A program made the position numbers and the translations under genes. Below are positions 34,372 to 43,760 of a stretch of DNA of 64,000 nt, piece by piece (within the stretch, counting starts at the first letter, position 1; each line of letters begins with the position of its first letter). The DNA lies in the NCBI RefSeq assembly GCF_900604535.1, contig NZ_UWOT01000007.1:62001-126000 (forward strand), given 5' to 3'. The notes under the pieces were generated by a model. The model did not search any database. It was given only the letters and a program-made list of their open reading frames with translations, and was not told the origin of the DNA. Source of the stretch: Romboutsia_E sp900604535. Lineage in GTDB: Bacteria; Bacillota; Clostridia; Peptostreptococcales; Peptostreptococcaceae.

Positions 34372-35387
34372 TTTAACTCAGTATATATACTTTTAAGTAT
34401 TATTTTTAGGTTTTCCATCCACCAATCAATATTATATAATACAAATTTATCATTTATATCATTCATGCTTATTAAAGTAGCTAAAAACATTCTACAAGTA
34501 CATATAATTCCTACTTTTAGTAGTGTATCCCAAGTCTTTTGTGTGAATTTATATCCTTGATAACTTTCTATCCTTTCTTTATAGTAATATATAAGATCAA
34601 TTTTATCTGATTTATAATCAACTGAGCTTATCAAATACCAAAATAAATCTAATGTACAAGGACCACATCCACTATTAGCCCAATCTATAAACCTGATTTC
34701 ATTATTACTCATATATAGAGCATTATCTGGTCTATAGTCTCCATGTAAAAATGTTTTAGGATAGTATGAAAATTTATTATCTATATGGTTTAATTCACAG
34801 TACTCTATATATAGATTCTCACCTAAAAGTTCTCTTATTTTTCTCCACCCATATGAATTTTTTTCTCTAAATTCTTCGCTGATCTTTTCTTCAGTTAAAA
34901 AATCATAGTACTCTTCCACGCTAAGTAATGACTTATATTTTATAATATCATATTCGTTAAATTTTGAATGAAATTTAGCTAAATTATCTAAGTATGTATA
35001 ATAATCTTCGCTATTTTTATCGGCTCCAATATATTCAGACATATCATTCATTAATATTGCATAATAACTATCATTTTTATAATACGCAATATATACATCT
35101 TTTATAAATTCTTCAATTTTAATAAAAATACTCTCCTCAAATATTGTAAGCTCTCTACCCTTATCATTACTTACTTTTGCTAGCCAATCCTCTTTTAAAT
35201 TATTTACTTTTAGATATAATACTTTTTCTTTTTCTTTAGATGTTATTATTAATTTATACATCTTAGATCCAGATAATCCACTCGTGTTTATAGCATATAT
35301 CTCCATATTATCAATATTATCTATAGTTTTACTTAATACATTTTTACTTAGAAGATCCTTTAATGAGTTTGCTTTATATACCCCCAT
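34368..35387 (-). CDS. Aminoglycoside/choline phosphotransferase-fold kinase
   Basis: The product (339 aa) belongs to the APH/choline-kinase-like superfamily. The catalytic HGDYRPDNAL (about residue 213) and the metal-binding FIDWANSGCGP lie in the second half. The N-terminal region has the nucleotide-binding lobe. Substrates of the family include aminoglycosides, choline and other small alcohols, and the substrate here cannot be told. No antibiotic-resistance neighbourhood is seen, so a metabolic kinase is as likely as a resistance enzyme. The ATG follows AAGGAG. It is monocistronic. Confidence 0.8.
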   Translation of the reverse strand: MGVYKANSLKDLLSKNVLSKTIDNIDNMEIYAINTSGLSGSKMYKLIITSKEKEKVLYLKVNNLKEDWLAKVSNDKGRELTIFEESIFIKIEEFIKDVYIAYYKNDSYYAILMNDMSEYIGADKNSEDYYTYLDNLAKFHSKFNEYDIIKYKSLLSVEEYYDFLTEEKISEEFREKNSYGWRKIRELLGENLYIEYCELNHIDNKFSYYPKTFLHGDYRPDNALYMSNNEIRFIDWANSGCGPCTLDLFWYLISSVDYKSDKIDLIYYYKERIESYQGYKFTQKTWDTLLKVGIICTCRMFLATLISMNDINDKFVLYNIDWWMENLKIILKSIYTELK

Positions 35388-35453
35388 ACTACTTCTCCTT
35401 ATGTAAGTTTATACACTTTTCTTTATTAAAATTTTTAAATATTAATTAAGAAA

Positions 35454-35491
35454 GGCTTATAAATAGATTTAATTAAATCTATTTATAAGCC
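35454..35491 (-). terminator. Terminator of the pdu operon
   Basis: GGCTTATAAATAGATTTAAT and its reverse complement form a perfect 19-bp palindrome, followed on the minus strand by TTTCTTAATT. It ends the minus-strand pdu transcript just beyond pduT. Confidence 0.8.
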
Positions 35492-35523
35492 CTAATTTTA
35501 CTAATTAATAAAAGCATTCATCT

Positions 35524-36072
35524 CTATCTAAGCTTCTCTATCAAGCTTCTATGAGGTGAAGATACTACAGAAGTACTTATTATAGATCCTGATTCTCCTA
35601 ATTCATTTAAACAAGACTTAACTGCTGATTTAACAGCTGATACCTCACCTGTTAATATCAAGAAACCTTTTCCTCCAAGACCTTTAGCAATTCTTACTTC
35701 TATCAATTTTACATTTGATGCTTTTACAGCAATATCACCAGCTTTTATAGCAGTTAATGCCGATATTGTTTCTATTGCACCAATAGATTTTATACTTTCT
35801 ATATCTGTAAACCCAGTTAATGCTACTAATACATCTTCATGTATATTGTTTATTACATGATATTCAACTAAAAATATACCAGCAACCTTTTTTCCTGTTT
35901 CTACAGAACTTTTTACTGCTCCTACATCTCCAGTAATCAATATCATATATTTTCCTGGACATATAGGATTAGCCATAATTAATTCCACATTAGCAGCTTT
36001 TAGCATTTCATCTGCTGTTTCAATACCAATAGGAATACTTTTTATTTCAACAAGACCTATTGCTTTCTTCAA
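35524..36072 (-). CDS. pduT: Microcompartment shell protein PduT (tandem BMC domains, Fe-S)
   Basis: The product (182 aa) contains two BMC domains (about 1-88 and 89-182), which form trimeric pseudohexamers in the shell. C38 in the PICPG loop corresponds to the known Fe-S-ligating cysteine of PduT, which coordinates a [4Fe-4S] at the trimer pore and is thought to pass electrons through the shell. A TTG start follows GGGGGG. It is the last gene of the operon, near PduS, a logical redox partner. Confidence 0.92.
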   Translation of the reverse strand: MKKAIGLVEIKSIPIGIETADEMLKAANVELIMANPICPGKYMILITGDVGAVKSSVETGKKVAGIFLVEYHVINNIHEDVLVALTGFTDIESIKSIGAIETISALTAIKAGDIAVKASNVKLIEVRIAKGLGGKGFLILTGEVSAVKSAVKSCLNELGESGSIISTSVVSSPHRSLIEKLR

Positions 36073-36100
36073 TGGTATCCCCCCTCTTCTTTGTTTCTAA

Positions 36101-37030
36101 TTATTTAAATGCCATAAATATTATAAAAGATAATATACATATAGTACATGCAGGTGGGTCAACGTGACTATCAACATTACTATTTACATTTTTAACAAAG
36201 AAATCTCCTAGTAAAGATGCAACTATAGCAGTTATTATTCCTATCACTAGACTTCCAGACCATACATAAGCGTAACCTGATGTTATACTTATATGATGTG
36301 TTGTAGGTGAAGTAAATCCAGTCTGAGCAAAAATTAATGTTATTGCACTTATTGCAAATACAAACGCTGGATATGATCCTTGTAATACTTCCATAGATAT
36401 TCCAACCTCTTCATGAAGTATTGCTCCTGTATAGCATACAGCTAAACCAACTACTAATCCTATCATTATGTTATAGACTAATTCTTTTCCTTTAGCAAAG
36501 TGTTGTCTAGGTTCACTACCTTCATATTTACCAGTTAAGCCTGATTTACCTATTGCAAATCTAGATATCAAACCACAAGTTGCAACAGTCATTGCTACTG
36601 TATCAGTAGGAAGTGAAAGTACACTTGAATATAAAAAATTTATTAATAATCCTAATATCCCAAATAGTCCACCTACTGCTAAAACTGACCAGTCTCCTGT
36701 TCCATTTAAAGAATAAAGTATATCAGATCCATTAGTTATTCCTTGAGGTGAAGCAACTGCTACATCTCCTCCACCTAAATTTCCTCCAGCTAAAGTATTA
36801 TTTTTTCTAGCTGCATAAGCTGCTGCTGCAACACCTCCAGCAAAAGCTACATGTGGGCCAAAGAATGGACCAAAAGCTACATTACCTGTTATTACATCCA
36901 CACCAGTTCCTAAAGCTATAGCAGTTCCTACAATTGCCACAACACCAGTCATAATAAATGCAGGTAATCCACCTACAGCTGCTCCAAAAGCGCCTCCACC
37001 AAATGCCGCAAGTATTGATAAAATACTCAT
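36101..37030 (-). CDS. Uncharacterised polytopic membrane protein inside the pdu operon
   Basis: The product (309 aa) has about 8-9 hydrophobic spans rich in Gly and Ala. Distinctive segments are FGPFFGPHVAFAGGVAAAAY, TDTVAMTVATCGLISRFAIG, TGFTSPTTHHISITSG and a short C-terminal HVDPPACTICI. I recognise no transporter family; the aquaporin-like PduF is not similar. The start was set at 37030 because GGAGGG lies just upstream; a GTG at 37045 opens the frame. It lies between pduS and pduT, so a role in substrate or ion movement across the cell membrane is possible. Confidence 0.75.
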   Translation of the reverse strand: MSILSILAAFGGGAFGAAVGGLPAFIMTGVVAIVGTAIALGTGVDVITGNVAFGPFFGPHVAFAGGVAAAAYAARKNNTLAGGNLGGGDVAVASPQGITNGSDILYSLNGTGDWSVLAVGGLFGILGLLINFLYSSVLSLPTDTVAMTVATCGLISRFAIGKSGLTGKYEGSEPRQHFAKGKELVYNIMIGLVVGLAVCYTGAILHEEVGISMEVLQGSYPAFVFAISAITLIFAQTGFTSPTTHHISITSGYAYVWSGSLVIGIITAIVASLLGDFFVKNVNSNVDSHVDPPACTICILSFIIFMAFK

Positions 37031-37031
37031 A

Positions 37032-38363
37032 TTACATCCCTCCACTAATTATAATTATATTATTTCTAATATCGCTTATAACTCCATCAACGCTTGAGTG
37101 AATATTACTTCCTAATTTATCTTCTTCGACATATGCTATTAAATCCCCTTTATGAACCTTGTCGCCAATTTGTACTTTCGGAACAGCTGGTGCTCCAATA
37201 TGTTGACTTAAAGGAATTGATACTGATGTTACATTTATTTCTTCTTTTGTTAAAGGTGCTTCAACATTATATGAATTTAATCCTAACTTATAAATTAATT
37301 TATTCACCGGATATTTTTTATATGACCTAAATGGATGAACTTTTTCTGGTTGGTTTTTACAAGTATTTTTTATACCATTAAAAGATAGCATTTTTTTTAT
37401 GGAATTATGTAATTTCCAAGGTTGTAAATCCATAACACATGCATACTCGCATAACCTACATTCACAACATAAGAATGCATTTATAGGAGTAATTTTATCA
37501 TCACATACACTATTATAACTAGATAGCCTCATCATTTTGTCCGGATATATTCTATGTCCAAGTAAATTTCTTGGACATACTTCACTACAATGACTACAGT
37601 GCATACATGCAGACTTAGCTTCTTTTAACATTGTATTTACATCTTTAGTAAGTGATTTAATCAATGAATGGTCTTTTGGGAGCACTATAAGACCTTTAGT
37701 TGTTTTTGTTATAGGACTTTTTACATCTGTTATTTTTCCCATCATAGGACCACCATTAATTACTACAAAATCGGTTAAATCGGTTCCTCCTGCTAACTCA
37801 ATTGCTTCACCTATACTTAAACCAATTGGTAATCTAAGTGTTTTAGGATATCTCACCTCACCTGTTACAGTTACATATTTTTCAGTTACAGGCAAGTTAT
37901 TATAGTATGCGTCATATATATTTGCTATAGTTTCTACATTAGAAACTATAGCTCCAACATTTAGAGGTATTCCACCTTCGGGAATAATTCTTTTTGTTAC
38001 TTCATACACTATAATTTGTTCATCACCAGCAGGATAAAAATTTTGTAATTTATGAATTTTTATTCCTTCATATTCTCCTATTATACCTTCTAATGAATTA
38101 ATCGCTTTTTTATATTTTTCTTTCAAAGCTATAACTCCATACTTTGCTCTCACTTGCTCTTTTACAAGTTTTAGTCCTTCTAAAATTTTTCTACACTCTA
38201 CATCCATTAGCTGTTGATCAACTCTTAAAAGAGGTTCACATTCTGCTCCATTTACAATTACATACTCTGCTTTAGCATTTAATTTTACGTGAGTTGGAAA
38301 TCCAGCTCCACCTGCACCAACTATCCCTGCATCTTTTACTAGACTGCACAAATCTTTATCCAA
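37032..38363 (-). CDS. pduS: Cobalamin reductase PduS (RnfC-like, two [4Fe-4S])
   Basis: The product (443 aa) regenerates cob(I)alamin for the adenosyltransferase. The N-terminal RnfC-like domain binds FMN and NADH (GGAGFPTHVKL). Two Fe-S clusters are at C253/C256/C259/C263 and C299-C309 (CCECRLCEYACVMD). A barrel-sandwich tail (LSQHIGAPAVPKVQIGDKVH) follows. A TTG start follows GAGGTGG. Gene order here is pduP-pduS-membrane gene-pduT. Confidence 0.93.
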   Translation of the reverse strand: MDKDLCSLVKDAGIVGAGGAGFPTHVKLNAKAEYVIVNGAECEPLLRVDQQLMDVECRKILEGLKLVKEQVRAKYGVIALKEKYKKAINSLEGIIGEYEGIKIHKLQNFYPAGDEQIIVYEVTKRIIPEGGIPLNVGAIVSNVETIANIYDAYYNNLPVTEKYVTVTGEVRYPKTLRLPIGLSIGEAIELAGGTDLTDFVVINGGPMMGKITDVKSPITKTTKGLIVLPKDHSLIKSLTKDVNTMLKEAKSACMHCSHCSEVCPRNLLGHRIYPDKMMRLSSYNSVCDDKITPINAFLCCECRLCEYACVMDLQPWKLHNSIKKMLSFNGIKNTCKNQPEKVHPFRSYKKYPVNKLIYKLGLNSYNVEAPLTKEEINVTSVSIPLSQHIGAPAVPKVQIGDKVHKGDLIAYVEEDKLGSNIHSSVDGVISDIRNNIIIISGGM

Positions 38364-38376
38364 TTAACCCACCTCT

Positions 38377-39783
38377 TTATCTAACATTAAATCCTTCTAC
38401 AAGTACGCATCTTCTTTTTCTTGTAAATGTTTTAGCTGATGTTAATCCTTCTCCTGTTGGTCCAGCTATTGTAAATGTTGTATGTCCTTCTCCACCTACA
38501 CCTATACCTGCATATGATGGCCCATTTTTAACAAATATAGTTGTTTGAATAAGTTTTGCCATTTTAGTTAATTTATCAACATTTTTAGAATGCATTATAG
38601 CTGTGTGTCTATTTCCATGCTCTACTTCTACTGCAAGATCTATAGCTTCATCTACATCATTAACCCTTACAATTGGTAATATTGGCATCATTAACTCTTC
38701 TTGAACAAATGGATGATTTCTATCAGTTTCCATTATTATGGCTTTAACATTATAATCAACTTTTATTCCTAACTTATTAAGTATATATTTTGCACTTTTA
38801 CCAACAAATTCTGTTTTTATCTTTAACTTATCATTTAAAACTAGTTTTACAAGCTTATCTATAACTTCTTTATCTTTTATTTGATAAGCACCATTTTTAT
38901 TCATATTAAATATTAAATAATCCGCAATAGAGTCTACTGCTATAACTTCTTTTTCAGCTATACATGGTAAGTTATTATCAAAACTACAACCATCTATTAT
39001 ATCTTTGGCAGCTTTCTCTATATCGGCAGTTTCATCTACAACTGCAGGTGGGTTTCCGGCCCCTGCTCCTATAGCTTTTTTCCCAGAAGATAAAACTAAT
39101 TTTACAATTCCAGGTCCACCCGTAGCTACTAGTAATTTAACTTTATTGTTACTTATCATTTTATTAGTATTTTCTATAGAAGGCTCCTTAACTGATACTA
39201 CTAAATTTTCTGGTGCACCAGCTTTTCTAAGCGCTTTATTTATCATTTGAATAGTAAGTTTAGATACATTTTTTGCTCTTGGATGAGGACTAAATACTAC
39301 TGAGTTTCCTGCAGCAAGCATTCCTATACTATTGCAAAGAAGTGTTTCTGTTGGATTTGTAGTTGGAGCAATTGCCCCTATTACACCAAAAGGTGATAGT
39401 TCTACTAAAGTAAGCCCATCATCTCCTGATATAGCTTCACTTTTTAAGTCTTCTATTCCTGGTGTTTTTTCTATAACTAATCTATTTTTTATAACCTTAT
39501 ATTCATATTCACCCATCCCTGTTTCTTCAACAGACATTCTAGATATAAGGTCAATAACTTCATCTTTTGAAAATTCTTCCTTTATGGCTTTTACAAACTT
39601 ATCTCTATCAGCCATACTACACTTCATATATTCTCTTTGTGCTATATATGCAGCATCTACTGCATCGTCCATATTTTCAAATATACCATCTATACACTCA
39701 GAGCATTCTTCTGTTTTCTTTATATCCATACCTTCTATTACTTTTTTTACAACTGTTTCTATGTCTAAACTACTTATATCCAT
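38377..39783 (-). CDS. pduP: CoA-acylating propionaldehyde dehydrogenase PduP
   Basis: The product (468 aa) oxidises propionaldehyde to propionyl-CoA with NAD+. C274 in NNLPCIAEKE is the catalytic cysteine. FGVIGAITPTTNPTE and GPGIVKL are family motifs. The first ~18 residues (amphipathic SLDIETVVKKVIEGM) resemble the encapsulation peptide that targets PduP into the shell. The ATG follows AGGGGG. It is in the pdu operon directly after pduO. Confidence 0.94.
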   Translation of the reverse strand: MDISSLDIETVVKKVIEGMDIKKTEECSECIDGIFENMDDAVDAAYIAQREYMKCSMADRDKFVKAIKEEFSKDEVIDLISRMSVEETGMGEYEYKVIKNRLVIEKTPGIEDLKSEAISGDDGLTLVELSPFGVIGAIAPTTNPTETLLCNSIGMLAAGNSVVFSPHPRAKNVSKLTIQMINKALRKAGAPENLVVSVKEPSIENTNKMISNNKVKLLVATGGPGIVKLVLSSGKKAIGAGAGNPPAVVDETADIEKAAKDIIDGCSFDNNLPCIAEKEVIAVDSIADYLIFNMNKNGAYQIKDKEVIDKLVKLVLNDKLKIKTEFVGKSAKYILNKLGIKVDYNVKAIIMETDRNHPFVQEELMMPILPIVRVNDVDEAIDLAVEVEHGNRHTAIMHSKNVDKLTKMAKLIQTTIFVKNGPSYAGIGVGGEGHTTFTIAGPTGEGLTSAKTFTRKRRCVLVEGFNVR

Positions 39784-39800
39784 TTAATTACCCCCTGTCT

Positions 39801-40781
39801 CTATAATGAATTCATTAATGAGTTTATTGCATATTGAGCTATTTCCATGTCTTCTTCTACAGTACCTCCACTTACCCCGATAGCACCCACTATCTTGCCA
39901 TTAACCTCTATAGGAAAACCACCTCCAAAGATTACAATTCTATTGTCATTACTACTTTGAATTCCATAAAGGCTTCCACTTTCTTTGGCTAAATCAGTTA
40001 AATCTGATGTTGGCATCTTTAAAGAAAGAGCTGTATACGCTTTATTTTGTGATATATCTAAACTTGCTAATAATGAATTTTCCATTCTATGAACAAGTAT
40101 TATATTCCCACCTTCATCTACTGCTGAAAAAACCATAGGTACATTTATTTCTATAGCCTTCTTTTCAGCAAATTCTGCCATTTTCTTTATATTAGCAAGA
40201 TTAAAGTCTTTAGAAAATTTAGATTTTAACTTTTTTACAACCTTATTTTTAATAACTTCAACTTCAGAATTATATTCCTCAACTCTAGCAAGGGCATAAA
40301 TAGCATCAGATAATCTATTTACATACTTAAGTAAAGCATCCCTTACTGGCTCTTCATCCTTTAAAGATATTATTTTTCTTTCTGCTCTTCTAATAATAGT
40401 CCTAGCTACATGAAGGGAAGCTGATGCAGGATTTTTTCCTGGGACAACAAATGACGTTTGTTTTCCTACAACTTTAGTACATTCATCAACAATATCCTCT
40501 AAAAAAGATACATCTTTTTCACTTATTTTTCCTTGTAGCATATCTAACCCATTTTCATCACTTGCTAATTCTGCTCCAACACTAAATAATCTTTTTTGTA
40601 TAGAGTTAACATATAACTTTATATTTTCATCCTTCAGTTGAGAATAAGCCAAACCTAACATAGAATTAGCTTCATCTATAGTTCCATAACAATCAACTTT
40701 TGCACTACTTTTTTTTACCCTTTTACCACCGTATAAACTAGTTTCTCCTTTATCGCCTGTTTTGGTATATAAGTTAGCCAA
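39801..40781 (-). CDS. pduO: Cob(I)alamin adenosyltransferase PduO with C-terminal PduO/GlcG domain
   Basis: The product (326 aa) has two parts. Residues 1-185 are the PduO-type ATP:cob(I)alamin adenosyltransferase (TKTGDKGETSLYGGKR start, GKNPASASLHVARTIIRRAE core). Residues of about 190-326 are the GlcG/HbpS-like PduO-C domain, which may bind heme or flavin. Adenosylcobalamin is needed by diol dehydratase. A TTG start follows AAGGAGTG. It lies in the operon between pduN and pduP. Confidence 0.93.
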   Translation of the reverse strand: MANLYTKTGDKGETSLYGGKRVKKSSAKVDCYGTIDEANSMLGLAYSQLKDENIKLYVNSIQKRLFSVGAELASDENGLDMLQGKISEKDVSFLEDIVDECTKVVGKQTSFVVPGKNPASASLHVARTIIRRAERKIISLKDEEPVRDALLKYVNRLSDAIYALARVEEYNSEVEVIKNKVVKKLKSKFSKDFNLANIKKMAEFAEKKAIEINVPMVFSAVDEGGNIILVHRMENSLLASLDISQNKAYTALSLKMPTSDLTDLAKESGSLYGIQSSNDNRIVIFGGGFPIEVNGKIVGAIGVSGGTVEEDMEIAQYAINSLMNSL

Positions 40782-40794
40782 TGACTTTCACTCC

Positions 40795-41064
40795 TTAACC
40801 ATTTACTTCTACTGTATCTACAATAGCTACTACAGCTGAATCTATTGGTGCCTTTTCTCTTTCAAGTATATATCTAGCTGAACTTCCTTTAGAAACTAAA
40901 ACTATTTCACCAACACCTGCTCCAACTGAATCTACTACAACTTCACTAGTATTAGTTACATCTAAGTGTTCATCTAACTTTTTTATTACTAAAAGTTTAA
41001 ATCCTATTAGTGCTTCATTTTTAGTTGTTGATACAACAGTTCCAACTACTTTACCTAAATACAT
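40795..41064 (-). CDS. pduN: Microcompartment vertex protein PduN (EutN/CcmL family)
   Basis: The product (89 aa) matches the EutN/CcmL pentamer-forming family that closes the 12 vertices of the polyhedral shell. The signature is the MYLGKVVGTVVSTTKNEAL start, with VDSVGAGVGEIVLVSKGSSA in the middle and the closing VDSAVVAIVDTVEV. It follows a flavoprotein gene and precedes pduO by 14 bp. Confidence 0.95.
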   Translation of the reverse strand: MYLGKVVGTVVSTTKNEALIGFKLLVIKKLDEHLDVTNTSEVVVDSVGAGVGEIVLVSKGSSARYILEREKAPIDSAVVAIVDTVEVNG

Positions 41065-41077
41065 ATTATATTGCTCC

Positions 41078-41935
41078 TTATTCTCTAAGTAATTTTATAT
41101 TCAGTTTTTCTGCTTCATCCCTTGCTAAATCTGTTATCAATGTATTTTGGTTTATAAAAATTGTATTAAATTTTTTATTATCCCAAATATCTTTTCTACT
41201 TAATACTTTTTTATCTAACTTTGCAAAACATAATTTTTCTTTAGATTTAGGTATATATTTGCTAGTTGCATTTGATATATTAGTTTTATTTAATGCATTA
41301 TTTTTATTTGTTTTATATAAATTAAAGCTTTTTAAAAGCATCTTATTTACATTATTGTATAAATTCTCTGAAGAAGATAATCTTATATTGTAATTTCTTA
41401 ATGCCTCTAAATTTTCACTTAATTTTTTCTTATAAAGATCACTTAAATTATCTCCGTATATAATTTTTCTTTCTTCATTTTCCGGACAACATCCATTTAT
41501 AGATGCCACTACAGGTTTTCCTAACATTAGAGCCTTTGATATTATATTAGTAACAAGTGTATCACTAATACAATTAGCTATTTTTGCAGCTGAATTTATA
41601 GTTAATGTAGGTACTATTACTATACTATTTCTCTGCAACAATTCTTTAATATCATACTTATTATCATTTATTATCTTTTCTACATCTATGGATTTTTTTA
41701 TATCCTCTTCACTAAGCACTTCTGTTGCTGACTTTGACATAACTACATCAAATTCCCAACCTTCCATTTTTAACTTACTTATAGACTCTATCGCTTCATT
41801 GTAACCTATAGTTGCACCTGTAAATAAAAGTATTCCTCTTTTACTCTTGTCAATAATTTTTTCTATTACTTTATCTACAATTATATCAATTATTGACTCA
41901 ATTATTATGCTTTCCATCTGATTTTTTTGATTCAA
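41078..41935 (-). CDS. Flavoprotein-family microcompartment protein (PduM position)
   Basis: The product (285 aa) begins with an amphipathic helix (SIIIESIIDIIVDKVIEKI), typical of cargo-targeting peptides. A flavoprotein (PF02441-like) domain follows, with GILLFTGATIGYNEAIESIS, VVMSKSATEVLS and GKPVVASINGCCP. The C-terminus (LITDLARDEAEKLNIKLLRE) recalls PduM. Flavoprotein-domain proteins are common in bacterial microcompartment loci, but their role is uncertain. It occupies the pduL-pduN interval, where Salmonella has pduM. Neither FMN binding nor function can be confirmed by eye. Confidence 0.65.
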   Translation of the reverse strand: MNQKNQMESIIIESIIDIIVDKVIEKIIDKSKRGILLFTGATIGYNEAIESISKLKMEGWEFDVVMSKSATEVLSEEDIKKSIDVEKIINDNKYDIKELLQRNSIVIVPTLTINSAAKIANCISDTLVTNIISKALMLGKPVVASINGCCPENEERKIIYGDNLSDLYKKKLSENLEALRNYNIRLSSSENLYNNVNKMLLKSFNLYKTNKNNALNKTNISNATSKYIPKSKEKLCFAKLDKKVLSRKDIWDNKKFNTIFINQNTLITDLARDEAEKLNIKLLRE

Positions 41936-41949
41936 TTTATTATCACCTT

Positions 41950-42771
41950 CTATAAATTACAATTCATAGCTATTCCTAAAGGTGTTACTAAAAGAGGCTC
42001 TATAGGTTTTATAGTATCAACCTTAGTTTCCTTTTTAAATATTTTTTCAAAATCATCAAAACAACAAGCTCCACCTACAACATATATAGTATCAACATCA
42101 TATCCTTGTATAAATTTATTTACTATAGATGCCATTTTTTCGATTACAGGCTTAACTATTGTAAATACATCTCTTTCATTTGATTTATCTTTTTTTATTT
42201 CTTCTGCTTCTTCAAATGATTTTTTCATAAATCCCGCTAATACTAAAGTCATATGAGTCCCACCAGTTGCTTCATCTGCAGTAAATACAACCTTACCATC
42301 TTTTATAATACTAATTCCTGTTGTTCCTCCACCTACATCAACTACAGCCCCATCCCTTATTCCAAGTACAGTAGATGCCGCAGTTGGCTCATCTATAACG
42401 TTTATAACCTCTAAATCTGCTGATTCAACTACATTAGCAATTACCTTTGTATTTCCTTCAGTTATTCCTGGGGGTATTGCTGTAGCAGCTTTTGTAAGTT
42501 GAACTCCTAAAATCTCTTCAACTTGATTTTTTAAATTTCTAACTACCCTTGTTGCTCCTATATAATCTACAACTATTCCATCTTTTACAACGCTAGATGG
42601 ATACATTGCACCAGCTATCGGTCTATTATTAGAATCAACAACTGATAAAACAATATTTGCTGTACCTAAGTCAACACCTACTTTTAATTCCCCTTCATAA
42701 GAGTTACATTTTTTATTTACTATAAGATTTGAAAATTCTTCAATTAACTTATTACAATTTGTTAAATCCAA
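41950..42771 (-). CDS. eutJ: EutJ-like ASKHA-fold chaperone protein
   Basis: The product (273 aa) belongs to the actin/Hsp70-like ATPase fold: GVDLGTANIVLSVVD near residue 30, AAAIPPG-type motif (ATAIPPGIT), VVDVGGGTTGISI and VVGGACCF. EutJ homologues occur in many microcompartment operons and are thought to act as chaperone-like or reactivating factors. A TTG start follows AAAATAGGTG. It lies between pduL and the flavoprotein gene. Confidence 0.9.
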   Translation of the reverse strand: MDLTNCNKLIEEFSNLIVNKKCNSYEGELKVGVDLGTANIVLSVVDSNNRPIAGAMYPSSVVKDGIVVDYIGATRVVRNLKNQVEEILGVQLTKAATAIPPGITEGNTKVIANVVESADLEVINVIDEPTAASTVLGIRDGAVVDVGGGTTGISIIKDGKVVFTADEATGGTHMTLVLAGFMKKSFEEAEEIKKDKSNERDVFTIVKPVIEKMASIVNKFIQGYDVDTIYVVGGACCFDDFEKIFKKETKVDTIKPIEPLLVTPLGIAMNCNL

Positions 42772-42793
42772 TATATCACCTATTTTCTGCTTA

Positions 42794-43435
42794 TTATTCT
42801 ACTATTTTTACTAAATCCCCATTTTTAACATAGCAAGCATTGGCTTCATCCACATCTAAATGCATTTCAAGGTCATATTTATCAGAAACTCTTACAAGTA
42901 CATTTCCAAGTACAGCACTCCTAATCCCTTTAATCTCTACTCTTACTTCATCTTTATCTTTTATATTTAATTGATTAGCAATTTTAGGAGTCATATGTAT
43001 ATGCCTTAATGCTGCTATTGTTCCTTTTTTCAATTCTATACTTCCTTTTGGTCCTATTATAGTTATCCCTGGAGTATTATCTAATTTACCAGATTCCTTA
43101 ATAGGAGGTTTTACTCCTAATTTAAAACCATCTGATATGGAAATTTCAACCTGAGTTTCATCTCTTAAAGGCCCTAAAATTCTAACATTTTTAATCTCAC
43201 CTTTAGGACCTTTAATTGTTACAACTTCATTAGATGCAAATTGACCAGGTTGCTTTAAGTCTTTTATTTTAGTTAACTCATATCCTTTTCCAAAAAGATG
43301 GTTTAAATCTTCTCTACATAAATGTATATGTCTATTAGATATACCTATAGGGATTAAAACTTCTTTACTCTCATTTAACTTTTCAATAACCTTTTCTGTT
43401 ATTAACTTTACTAAAATATCTTGAGATATATCCAT
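42794..43435 (-). CDS. pduL: Phosphate propanoyltransferase PduL
   Basis: The product (213 aa) interconverts propionyl-CoA and propionyl-phosphate, the substrate-level phosphorylation route. Zinc-binding histidines lie in SNRHIHLCREDL and ALRHIHMTP. The first 20 residues (MDISQDILVKLITEKVIEKL) form an amphipathic targeting helix. The frame opens at a GTG at 43444, but the ATG at 43435 fits AAGGTG and the normal N-terminus. It follows pduJ in the operon. Confidence 0.94.
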   Translation of the reverse strand: MDISQDILVKLITEKVIEKLNESKEVLIPIGISNRHIHLCREDLNHLFGKGYELTKIKDLKQPGQFASNEVVTIKGPKGEIKNVRILGPLRDETQVEISISDGFKLGVKPPIKESGKLDNTPGITIIGPKGSIELKKGTIAALRHIHMTPKIANQLNIKDKDEVRVEIKGIRSAVLGNVLVRVSDKYDLEMHLDVDEANACYVKNGDLVKIVE

Positions 43436-43463
43436 TTTAATCACCTTACTAACTTAAATTATT

Positions 43464-43742
43464 TTATGCTTCAGTTTTTGGTAATATTTTTTCAACATCT
43501 GTATGTGGTCTTGGTATTACATGTTTAGATACTAATTCCCCAACTTTTTCTGCAGCAACTGCACCTGCATCAACCGATGCCTTAACCGCTCCTACATCAC
43601 CTCTTACCATTACTGTTACAAGTCCTGAACCTATTTTTTCATATCCTATTAACATAACATTAGCAGATTTTGTCATTGCATCAGCTGCTTCTATTGCTCC
43701 TACTAATCCTTTTGTTTCTATTAATCCCAACGCTTCTCCCAT
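43464..43742 (-). CDS. pduJ: Microcompartment hexameric shell protein PduJ
   Basis: The product (92 aa) is a single BMC-domain protein. It is almost identical to the PduA product (50391-50669) in its core (ETKGLVGAIEAADAM, GYEKIGSGLVTVMVRGDVGA), with S39 equivalent to the pore serine. Such proteins tile the shell facets and form substrate pores. It lies between pduK and pduL. It is assigned J by position; A and J are exchangeable in sequence. Confidence 0.93.
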   Translation of the reverse strand: MGEALGLIETKGLVGAIEAADAMTKSANVMLIGYEKIGSGLVTVMVRGDVGAVKASVDAGAVAAEKVGELVSKHVIPRPHTDVEKILPKTEA

Positions 43743-43760
43743 TGTAAAAACCTCCTAATT

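Noticed and set aside
34342..34560. Plus-strand ORF beginning in the aspD terminator
   Set aside because: Antisense to the APH-like gene, starts within a terminator stem.
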